43,681 nucleotides of DNA, taken from an uncultured Oscillospiraceae bacterium (GTDB lineage: Bacteria; Bacillota; Clostridia; Oscillospirales; Oscillospiraceae). The stretch spans positions 1 through 43,681 of the forward strand of contig CANRHH010000020.1 of assembly GCA_947630375.1 (NCBI GenBank), in the 5' to 3' direction. Shown piece by piece: positions 23,077-30,453 of the stretch (position 1 is its first letter; each line of letters starts with the position of its first letter). Position numbers and translations under genes: made by a program. Below the pieces are notes generated by a model, which saw only the letters and a program-made list of their open reading frames with translations, ran no database searches and had not been told where the DNA came from.

Positions 23077-23712
23077 TCACCTTAGAAGCAGTTCCTTCAG
23101 TTCCTCCACGCTCCGGACGATGCAGTCCGCCCCGGCGGCGCGCATCCCCTCGGTGCCGTAGCCGTAGCCCGCGCCGATAAAGCCCACGCCGCAGCGCTGA
23201 GCCCCTATCGCGTCATACTTGGTGTCCCCCACCAGGACGGTCTCCTCCTCCGCGGCGCCCAGGGCCTCCATGGCCCGCCGGACCAGCTGCCATTTGGGGC
23301 TGTCCCCGCCTGCGCCGCTGCCGCAGATCACGTCAAAATACCCCAGCAGGCCGGCGCGCCGCAGCAGCTCTTCCGCCAGGGCCTGGGGCTTGGTGGTAGC
23401 GATGCCGGTCTTCTTCCCGGCGGCCTTCAGCGCCGCCAGCAGCTCCTCCATCCCTGGGAAGGGGCGGCTCTCATAGAGCCCGATGGGCTGGTACCGCTCC
23501 CGAAAGGCGGCCGTCAGCTCCAGGGCCCGCTCCGGGGAGACGCCGTATTTCTCCTGGAACATGTCCACCAGCGGCGGCCCGGCAAAGCAGGTCAGCTCCT
23601 CCAGCTCCGCCCGGATGCCGAATTTTGCCAGGGCATACTGGACGGATCTGGTGATCCCCTCCACCGTGTCGTACACGGTGCCGTCAAAATCGAACAGAAT
23701 ACATTGTGCCAT
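23077..23712 (-). CDS. HAD family phosphatase (phosphoglycolate phosphatase-like)
   Basis: A 211-residue haloacid-dehalogenase-type hydrolase with an alpha-helical cap of the Gph/PpaX kind. Motif I is LFDFDGTVYDT, motif II IATTKPQ, motif III Lys in SPKWQLV, and motif IV VLVGDTKYDAIGA. The ATG at 23712 follows a weak GGCGGGC site but a perfect promoter. The substrate cannot be predicted; phosphoglycolate or another small sugar phosphate is typical for the subfamily. It is a single-gene unit. Confidence 0.9.
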   Translation of the reverse strand: MAQCILFDFDGTVYDTVEGITRSVQYALAKFGIRAELEELTCFAGPPLVDMFQEKYGVSPERALELTAAFRERYQPIGLYESRPFPGMEELLAALKAAGKKTGIATTKPQALAEELLRRAGLLGYFDVICGSGAGGDSPKWQLVRRAMEALGAAEEETVLVGDTKYDAIGAQRCGVGFIGAGYGYGTEGMRAAGADCIVRSVEELKELLLR

Positions 23713-23747
23713 GGGCAGCCCGCCTTTTCCGTTTTTTCTGTTTTTTG

Positions 23748-23776
23748 ATTATAATCTCTGGCTAAAGCAATGTCAA
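23748..23776 (-). promoter_or_regulatory. consensus sigma-A promoter of the HAD gene
   Basis: A perfect TTGACA (23771-23776), 17-bp spacer and perfect TATAAT (23748-23753) on the minus strand, about 36 bases before the start codon. Confidence 0.92.
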
Positions 23777-23818
23777 CCGGGGAAAAATCCGCATAGGATA
23801 CATGGCGAGGTGACAAAA

Positions 23819-24868
23819 ATGAACGAAACCTATTTTCTCGGCGCCAACTCCAAAGACGGCTTTTCCTCTCTCTACGCGGGCTTTCCCGGCCGCCCGGGTG
23901 ATTTCCTCCATATCATCAAAGGCGGCCCGGGGACCGGCAAATCCGGCTTCATGCGCAAGATCGGCAAGGCGGCGGAGGGGCGGGGGCTGGATGTCCAGTA
24001 CGTGCTCTGCTCCGGCGACCCGGATTCCCTGGACGGGGTGTACATACCCGCCCTGCACTGCGCCTGGGTGGACGGCACCGCCCCCCACGTGACCGAGCCC
24101 GCCGGCTTCGGGGCGGACGCCGACTACCTGAACCTGGGCAAATTCTGCCGGACTCCCTTCAGCCCGGAGGAGAGCGAACAGGTCTTTTCGCTGAACCGGC
24201 GCTACAAAGCCCTCTATGACCGGGCCTATGCCTACCTGGCCGCGGCGGCGGCCCTGCGCCGGGCCGCCCGTCCGGCGCTGTTTGGCGAGGAGGAGACCGC
24301 CGCCCTGCAAAAGCGGATAGACGGCATCCTGGACCGGACCCTGGGCCGGGCCAAGGCCGGCGGCGGGAAAAGCGCCTCCCGCTTTCTCAGCGCCCTCAGC
24401 TGCCAGGGGGAGCTGCGTCTGAACGGCGAGATAGAAAAATTATGTAAACTTATCTATGTCTTTGACGGCAGCCTGGGCGGGGCGGACGCCGCCCTGCGGC
24501 TGGCGGCCCGGGGGGCCATGGACCGGGGCGCGGACGTGCTGCTCTGCCCCTCCCCGCTGGAGCCGGAGCGGCTGGAGGCGGTGCTGCTGCCCCAGAGCGG
24601 CGTGGCCTTCGCGGACGGCAGCTGGCAGTTGGAGGAGGTCCGGCGCCTGCGTATCGACGCCCTTGTGCCCGCCGAAAAGCAGCAGGCCGCCAAAGGGGAG
24701 CTGAAGCAGAGCGCAAAGCTCGGCGGTCAGCTGCTGGAGCTGGCCTGCGGGAAGCTGAAGGAGGCCAAGGCCCTCCACGATGAGCTGGAGGCGGTGTATA
24801 AGCCCCACATGGACTTTCCCGCCCTGACCCGCTTTACCGAGAACGAGATCAAAAAGCTGCTGAAATAA
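23819..24868 (+). CDS. P-loop ATPase of unknown function (PRK06851-like)
   Basis: A 349-residue protein starting MNETYFLGANSKDGFSSLY, with Walker A IIKGGPGTGKSGFM at about 37-50. The following text (GLDVQYVLCSGDPDSLDGVYIPAL and AWVDGTAPHVTEP) matches the conserved clostridial/Bacillus ATPase family PRK06851 from memory. A second nucleotide-binding-like region is degenerate (YVFDGSLGGADAALRLAARGAM), since the usual second GxxGxGKS is not seen. The C-terminus is helical and ends ENEIKKLLK. The start ATG 23819 follows GAGGTGA. The biological role is unknown. It is divergent from the HAD gene and lies convergent to the DnaJ gene. Confidence 0.75.
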   Translation: MNETYFLGANSKDGFSSLYAGFPGRPGDFLHIIKGGPGTGKSGFMRKIGKAAEGRGLDVQYVLCSGDPDSLDGVYIPALHCAWVDGTAPHVTEPAGFGADADYLNLGKFCRTPFSPEESEQVFSLNRRYKALYDRAYAYLAAAAALRRAARPALFGEEETAALQKRIDGILDRTLGRAKAGGGKSASRFLSALSCQGELRLNGEIEKLCKLIYVFDGSLGGADAALRLAARGAMDRGADVLLCPSPLEPERLEAVLLPQSGVAFADGSWQLEEVRRLRIDALVPAEKQQAAKGELKQSAKLGGQLLELACGKLKEAKALHDELEAVYKPHMDFPALTRFTENEIKKLLK

Positions 24869-24883
24869 GGCCGAAAAATCTGA

Positions 24884-24918
24884 CTCCCCTGCAAAGGGCT
24901 TCGCCCTTTGCAGGGGAG
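24884..24918. repeat. 16-bp palindrome between convergent genes
   Basis: A perfect stem CTCCCCTGCAAAGGGC with loop TTC, lying 15 bp after the P-loop ATPase gene and 7 bp after (on the other strand) the DnaJ gene. It lacks a clear T tract. The AAGGGC-TTC-GCCCTT core resembles that at 8798-8828. It probably works as a two-way 3' end. Confidence 0.6.
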
Positions 24919-24925
24919 ATGTTCT

Positions 24926-25606
24926 TTAGCAGCAGAAGAAATGCGTTCCGCACAGGGGGCCCAGGCAGGCATTGGCCGCGCACATGGTCAGGCACAGCCG
25001 CTCCGGGCTCAAGCCCGCGTTATAGCGGACGGTGTAATTGTTGTAGAAATCGCCGCCGCTCTGCAGCTGAGCCAGCAGGCGCCGGTACTCCTCGTTGGAC
25101 GGGTCCAGCTCCACGGCCCGCTTGGCATCCTCCAGGGCGTTGATCCGGTTGCCCATGTACATATTGGCCCCGGCACTGAGGTAGTACCAGCGGCCGTCCC
25201 GCTCGCTGGCGGGGACATTGGACAGGGCGTTGAGGGCCTCCCGGTACATGCCGTGGCGGATATAGTTCCTGGCGGCCACATATTCGCTGCGCTCGGTCTG
25301 CTGATACTGGCTCTCTCCCCAGCTGCCCCAGGGGTTCCAGCCGCTCCAGCCGGAGGCCCCGCCGTACTGCTGATAGCCCCCGTATTGCTGATACGCCCCG
25401 CTGCCGGAGCCGCCGGCCTGCTGGCCGCCGCCGTTTTTGATCTGGTCATAGGCGGCGTTGATCTCGTTCATCTTCTCTGCCGCCGCCGGATTTCCCGGGT
25501 TCAGGTCCGGGTGGTACTTCTTGGTCAGATCCCGGTATGCTTTTTTGATTTCCTCGTCTGAAGCGCCCGGTGAGACGCCCAGCACTTTGTACGGGTCCTG
25601 GATCAT
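24926..25606 (-). CDS. DnaJ domain protein with TPR-like and Cys-rich tail
   Basis: A 226-residue protein. Residues 4-57 form a J domain ([33 protein letters not shown] with the essential HPD). A low-complexity Gly/Gln/Tyr/Ser segment follows (about 60-103), then TPR-like helices ([18 protein letters not shown] and [17 protein letters not shown]). The C-terminus is hydrophobic and Cys-rich ([22 protein letters not shown] holds six Cys), suggesting metal binding or lipid/membrane association. It is not DnaJ itself: the CxxCxGxG zinc domain and substrate domain are absent. It is the third gene of a unit with DUF5685 and zinc-ribbon proteins. Role unknown; recruitment of DnaK is inferred from the J domain. 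Confidence 0.85.
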   Translation of the reverse strand: MIQDPYKVLGVSPGASDEEIKKAYRDLTKKYHPDLNPGNPAAAEKMNEINAAYDQIKNGGGQQAGGSGSGAYQQYGGYQQYGGASGWSGWNPWGSWGESQYQQTERSEYVAARNYIRHGMYREALNALSNVPASERDGRWYYLSAGANMYMGNRINALEDAKRAVELDPSNEEYRRLLAQLQSGGDFYNNYTVRYNAGLSPERLCLTMCAANACLGPLCGTHFFCC

Positions 25607-25624
25607 AGGAGAGATCCCCTCTCG

Positions 25625-26455
25625 TCAGCTTCGTTCCGCCGGCCGGCCATATTTTCGGTCAAATTGGCCCCAAAGCCCCTGGCACAGGATGTTCTTTAAA
25701 AGCGCCGCGTCCTGCACCAACGGCAGCTTGTCAAAATAAAACAGGCACTCGCCCAGCTGCATTTTCAGGATATCCCGAAAACGGGAGGCGTTGCTGTCCA
25801 GGCCGTAGTAGCGCCTGAACGGGTTATAGCGCCCGAAAAAAGCGTCCCTGTCCAGGTCCAGACAGGCGTCCGCCGTGTATATAAAGGCCCCCAGAGCCCA
25901 GCCCATGCGCCGCAGGCAGCCGCTCCAGCGGTCCTCCCGCAGGACCAGCGCCTCGGCCATCAGGCCGCCGAAGGCCGCGGCCGCGGCGTCCGGGTCCTCC
26001 ACCCGGTCCCGCTCCAGCCGGGCCAGCTCCTCCATGCAGCGCTCCATCGCGGCGCTCTGGCGGGGCCAGCGGCGGCAGACCGCCCGGTACTTCTCTTTCA
26101 GCAGCCCCTGCCCCGCCAGGGCCAGGGGGTTTGCGTCGTCCTGCCAGTCGTCCCGGCACTTGAGGTAACCCAGAGCCACATTCAGATCGGCGGCATACTC
26201 GGTGGCCTCGCTGATAAACCAGCCCCGCCTGGAGCGGGGGTGGACCGGGCAGCGCGCCTCGCCGGCGCGCTCCTCCGGCTCATACAGGGAGCCCAGCAGC
26301 AGCACCAAAAAGGTCATGTCGTAGGTCAGCACCAGGCGGCCCAGCTCCCCGTGCCGCTCCTTCAGGCAGCGGCAGAGGCCGCAGTAACAGGCCCGGTAGC
26401 GCTGCGCCTCCTCCGGCGTCAGCAGCTCCGGTGCGGCGGACAGAGAACCGAACAT
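25625..26455 (-). CDS. DUF5685 family protein
   Basis: A 276-residue helical protein starting MFGSLSAAPELLTPEEAQRYR. The Cys cluster ACYCGLCRCLKERHG at about residues 23-37, a Cys at about 69 (ARCPVHPRSR), and DDWQDD with YTADACLDLDRDAFFGRYNP farther on match the DUF5685 family as I remember it. Acidic DDxxDD-like patches in a mostly helical protein recall isoprenoid-type folds, but that is a weak analogy. The gene starts one base after the upstream zinc-ribbon gene ends and precedes the DnaJ gene by 18 bases. Function is unknown. Confidence 0.75.
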   Translation of the reverse strand: MFGSLSAAPELLTPEEAQRYRACYCGLCRCLKERHGELGRLVLTYDMTFLVLLLGSLYEPEERAGEARCPVHPRSRRGWFISEATEYAADLNVALGYLKCRDDWQDDANPLALAGQGLLKEKYRAVCRRWPRQSAAMERCMEELARLERDRVEDPDAAAAAFGGLMAEALVLREDRWSGCLRRMGWALGAFIYTADACLDLDRDAFFGRYNPFRRYYGLDSNASRFRDILKMQLGECLFYFDKLPLVQDAALLKNILCQGLWGQFDRKYGRPAERS

Positions 26456-26456
26456 C

Positions 26457-26861
26457 TCAGGACTTGCCCAGGAAGGAGTTGCCGCACTTGCGGCAGACGA
26501 TCTTGATCTTCCCCTGCCCCCGGGGAACTCTCAGGGTGGTGTGACAGGAGGGACAGGTGAAAAATTTATAGTCCTTCCGCTGGACCCAGCGCTCCCGGCG
26601 CACCTTGAAGGCCGCCGACACCTTGAAGCGCAGGCGCATGAATTTGCCGTTTTCCTCCTGACGGCGGGGAATATTCCGGGAGAGCATACGAAAATACACA
26701 TAGGCCAGCAGTACGACCGCCAACGGGTACAGAAACTTGCCTATGCTGCCGTTGAAGAGAACGGCTGCCAGCAGCAGCACCATCTCCACTATCAGCAAAA
26801 ATCCGTTCAGCTGGTCGTTGCCGTGCCGGCCAGCCATGAACCGCGCCAGGCGCTCCCTCAT
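26457..26861 (-). CDS. membrane protein with C-terminal zinc ribbon
   Basis: A 134-residue protein with two hydrophobic segments (about 17-37 and 43-58), a basic stretch, and a zinc ribbon at the C-terminus (CPSCHTTLRVPRGQGKIKIVCRKCGNSF, a CxxC-CxxC pair). It should be membrane-anchored with the ribbon in the cytoplasm. It is the first gene of the unit with DUF5685 and DnaJ proteins, and is preceded by an extended -10 promoter. No specific function is assigned. Confidence 0.8.
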   Translation of the reverse strand: MRERLARFMAGRHGNDQLNGFLLIVEMVLLLAAVLFNGSIGKFLYPLAVVLLAYVYFRMLSRNIPRRQEENGKFMRLRFKVSAAFKVRRERWVQRKDYKFFTCPSCHTTLRVPRGQGKIKIVCRKCGNSFLGKS

Positions 26862-26911
26862 GCTCTCACCTTTGTTTCGCTCAAATATGCAGATCTCTTT
26901 CTGCTTTTTTA

Positions 26912-26920
26912 ATTATATCA
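26912..26920 (-). promoter_or_regulatory. extended -10 promoter of the zinc ribbon-DUF5685-DnaJ unit
   Basis: TGATATAAT on the minus strand is a perfect TGnTATAAT extended -10 element. A TTGATT (26937-26942) lies upstream at a long spacing of 19 bp. The transcript would start about 40-45 bases before the first gene. Confidence 0.65.
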
Positions 26921-26949
26921 CAGGCCAGAGACAAAAAATCAACAATTTG

Positions 26950-28014
26950 TTAACAGACGGCTTTTTTATTCAGGGAAAGCCGGACGATCTCCTGGCAGAG
27001 GGCGGGATAGCTCATGCCCTCCACCGCGGCGGCCTTGGGAATGAGGCTGTTGGGGGTCATGCCGGGCAGGGTGTTGACCTCCAGGCACCAGGGCCGGCCT
27101 TGGCTGTCCAGGATAAAATCGGTCCTGGAATAGACCGCCAGGCCCAGGGCCCGGTGGAGCTTCAGCGCCAGGTCCCCCAGCAGGGCCTGCTCCCGGGCCG
27201 TGATGGGCGCGGGGCAGATCTCCCGGGCCCCCTGGCTGCCGCTCTGGTACTTGGCCACATAGTCAAAGCTCTTACCCTCCGGCGGGACGATCTCGATGGC
27301 GCTGAGGGCCCTGTCCCCTAACACGGGCACCGTCAACTCCCGGCCCCGGATCTTTTCCTCCACCACAATCCGGTCCCCATAGGGCAGAACCTCCCGCAGA
27401 GCCTGCTCCAGCTCCTCCCGGGTCTCCGGCAGGGCCACGCCCAGGGAAGATCCGCCGTTGACCGCCTTCACCGCGCAGGGCAGAGGCAGCTCCTGCGTCA
27501 GGCGGGGGATGTCCTCCGGGCCGTAGCTCAGCTCCTGCCAGGCGGGGGTGGGCACGCCGCAGCCGGCCATGATCCGCTTGGCCACGGCCTTATCCATCGC
27601 CATGGCGCTGCCCAGCATATCCGAGCCGGTGTAGGGCACCCCCAGCAGGTCCAGAGCCGCCTGGATCTTGCCATCCTCTCCGTCGGCCCCGTGGAGCCCT
27701 AAGAACACGCAGTCCGCCAGGGTGCAGACCGCCAGCACGTTCTTTCCCAGGCGGCTGGGGCCCTGATCCTGCCGGGAGGCGCGCACCGCCGCCAGATCCG
27801 GCGCCGCGGTCTCGATGGCGGCGCTGCCGCACAGGCCGTCCGGCGCTTCAAAAACCGCCTCCAAGGGTCCGTCGAAATGCTCCAGGCCCAAATACATATC
27901 CACAAAGACCGCCTGATGGCCCAGGCTCCGAAGGGCCCGGCACACCGAGGTGGCCGTCACCAGGGAGACGTGGCGCTCGGCGCTGATGCCGCCCCCCAAA
28001 ACAACAATTTTCAT
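26950..28014 (-). CDS. ddl: D-alanine--D-alanine ligase
   Basis: A 354-residue ATP-grasp ligase that joins two D-Ala for peptidoglycan precursors. N-terminal LGGGISAERHVSLVTA, middle FLGLHGADGEDGKIQAALDLLGVPYTG, the Glu-Arg site IRGRELTVPVLG, and FDYVAKYQSG with Tyr in the omega-loop, the residue pattern of D-Ala:D-Ala rather than D-Lac or D-Ser ligases. The C-terminus carries EVNTLPGMTPNSLIP. GGAAG lies about 10 bases before the ATG. It is a single-gene unit with its own promoter. It therefore gives no hint of glycopeptide resistance. Confidence 0.95.
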   Translation of the reverse strand: MKIVVLGGGISAERHVSLVTATSVCRALRSLGHQAVFVDMYLGLEHFDGPLEAVFEAPDGLCGSAAIETAAPDLAAVRASRQDQGPSRLGKNVLAVCTLADCVFLGLHGADGEDGKIQAALDLLGVPYTGSDMLGSAMAMDKAVAKRIMAGCGVPTPAWQELSYGPEDIPRLTQELPLPCAVKAVNGGSSLGVALPETREELEQALREVLPYGDRIVVEEKIRGRELTVPVLGDRALSAIEIVPPEGKSFDYVAKYQSGSQGAREICPAPITAREQALLGDLALKLHRALGLAVYSRTDFILDSQGRPWCLEVNTLPGMTPNSLIPKAAAVEGMSYPALCQEIVRLSLNKKAVC

Positions 28015-28063
28015 GGTCCGCTTCCTTTCGCGTCCGGGCGCTCTCCCGCCCGGCTCTCCCTAT

Positions 28064-28092
28064 AAAATACCACAGGGAGAAAGGAAGTACAA
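28064..28092 (-). promoter_or_regulatory. promoter of ddl
   Basis: TTGTAC (28087-28092), 17-bp spacer ending TGG, TATTTT (28064-28069). The leader contains a 7-bp GC hairpin (CCGGGCG / CGCCCGG at 28034-28053). Confidence 0.65.
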
Positions 28093-28111
28093 GCAAAAAA
28101 TGGCATAACGT

Positions 28112-28154
28112 AAAAAACGCGGCGTGTCAGCGAAGCTGACACGCCGCGTTTTTT
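28112..28154 (-). terminator. terminator of the spoIIQ-like gene
   Basis: A perfect 20-bp stem beginning AAAAAACGCGGCGTGTCAGC with loop GAA. The 3' arm on the minus strand supplies the U tract. It overlaps the stop codon of the gene. Confidence 0.92.
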
Positions 28155-28923
28155 ATGCCGGCAGATAGTCCATCGGGTCGGCGCTGCGGCCGTCCACGGT
28201 CACGGCAAAGTGCAGATGGATCCCCTGGCCGATCTCGCCCAGGGCGGTGACGCCCACAGAGCCCAGCACGTCTCCGGCCTCCACCCAGTCGCCCGCGCTG
28301 ACGGCGGGCGTCTCGGCCAGGTTGGCGTACACGGTCCGGACTCCGTCCCCATGGCTGACGGTGACCACCGTGCCGTAGAGATCGTCGGTCTCCACGCTCT
28401 CCACGGTCCCGGCCCGGGCGGCAGAGACGGTGTCGCCCAGGGCGGCGGCGATGTCCACCCCGTCATGGGTGCGCCAGTCCTTCATCGTCACGTCATAGAG
28501 GAGCTTTTCGGTGCTGAAGGGCCGCTCCAGCTCTCCGCTGACCGGCCAGACATAGCTGACCGGGGCGGCCGCGGGCACCTCCTCTTCCCCGTTCCAGACC
28601 GGCTGAAGGGCCTGTTCAGGCTCCTCCTCTGTCTCCAGGGCCGGGGCCTCCTCCTGGGTCTCGGGCGCCATGGCGCTCTGGGCCGGCTCCTGAGCCAGGG
28701 AGGGCTGGGTGGGTACCTGGGGCGTCACGTATACGGTCTCCACCCGCTTGTTGTCCAGGCTGGACCGGTTCACGCTGCTCACGTCTTTTGCCATAGTCTC
28801 ATTCCCCGCCGCCATCATCCAGGCGGACACGCCGATCACCGCGGCGCACAGGAAAAGGACTATGTAAAAGCCCTTTCCGGTGAAAAATCCCTCCAGCTTT
28901 TTGCCGGAGCTGCTGCTGTTCAT
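28153..28923 (-). CDS. M23/LytM family protein, SpoIIQ-like
   Basis: A 256-residue membrane protein with one N-terminal transmembrane segment (about 19-40), a long Pro/Glu/Gln-rich spacer (to about 135), and a LytM/M23 domain. The metal-binding pattern appears intact: WRTHDGVDIAA (HxxxD) and IHLHFAVTVDG (HxH). The WRTHDGVDI context is typical of clostridial SpoIIQ, which stays in the forespore membrane and binds SpoIIIAH across the engulfment gap. The ATG at 28923 follows GGAGGT. A sigma-F-type promoter is found upstream, which supports the assignment, but another LytM-type envelope protein cannot be excluded. Clostridial SpoIIQ, unlike the B. subtilis one, can retain metal ligands. Confidence 0.78.
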   Translation of the reverse strand: MNSSSSGKKLEGFFTGKGFYIVLFLCAAVIGVSAWMMAAGNETMAKDVSSVNRSSLDNKRVETVYVTPQVPTQPSLAQEPAQSAMAPETQEEAPALETEEEPEQALQPVWNGEEEVPAAAPVSYVWPVSGELERPFSTEKLLYDVTMKDWRTHDGVDIAAALGDTVSAARAGTVESVETDDLYGTVVTVSHGDGVRTVYANLAETPAVSAGDWVEAGDVLGSVGVTALGEIGQGIHLHFAVTVDGRSADPMDYLPA

Positions 28924-28962
28924 AAATTTGACCTCCGTTTGCATGAAATAGGTTTGCAAGCC

Positions 28963-28992
28963 TATTTTTGCCGGAGCTGGTATATCTTATAC
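28963..28992 (-). promoter_or_regulatory. sigma-F/sigma-G-type promoter
   Basis: Minus strand GTATA (28988-28992), a 15-bp spacer and GGCAAAAATA (28963-28972). This fits the sigma-F consensus GYWTA and GGnnAWAnTR at every position I compared. It lies about 40 bases before the spoIIQ-like start. No sigma-A pair was seen in the same place. Confidence 0.65.
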
Positions 28993-28994
28993 AT

Positions 28995-29022
28995 AAAAAA
29001 GCTGCCTTCCGGCAGCTTTTTT
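28995..29022. terminator. terminator of eno
   Basis: A 12-bp stem (AAAAAAGCTGCC, loop TTCC) with A/U-rich ends, working in both directions. It closes the enolase gene and shields the spoIIQ-like promoter from read-through. Confidence 0.88.
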
Positions 29023-29047
29023 AGAGATTGCTTTTTGACTTAGCAGA

Positions 29048-30364
<1,317 letters not shown>

Positions 30365-30366
30365 TT

Positions 30367-30375
30367 AGTATACCA
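30367..30375 (-). promoter_or_regulatory. extended -10 promoter of eno
   Basis: TGGTATACT on the minus strand, a TGn-extended -10, about 35 bases before the TTG start. No good -35 box is at 17 bp. Confidence 0.6.
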
Positions 30376-30401
30376 CAAAACGGAAAAAAATAAAGGCTTT
30401 T

Positions 30402-30445
30402 CTGTAAAACATCCTCCCGTCTTTGGGCGGGAGGATGTTTTACAG
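30402..30445 (-). terminator. hairpin after the histidine kinase gene
   Basis: A perfect 18-bp stem (CTGTAAAACATCCTCCCG, 8-base loop) lying 9 bp past the kinase stop. On the minus strand it is followed by AAAAGCC, then a T-rich stretch, so termination is likely but not of the classical form. Confidence 0.7.
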
Positions 30446-30453
30446 ATCACATA

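Noticed and set aside
26950-28014. Van-type D-Ala-D-Lac or D-Ser ligase
   Set aside because: The omega-loop has Tyr in FDYVAKYQSG, typical of D-Ala-D-Ala ligases, and there are no vanH, vanX or vanT genes beside it.
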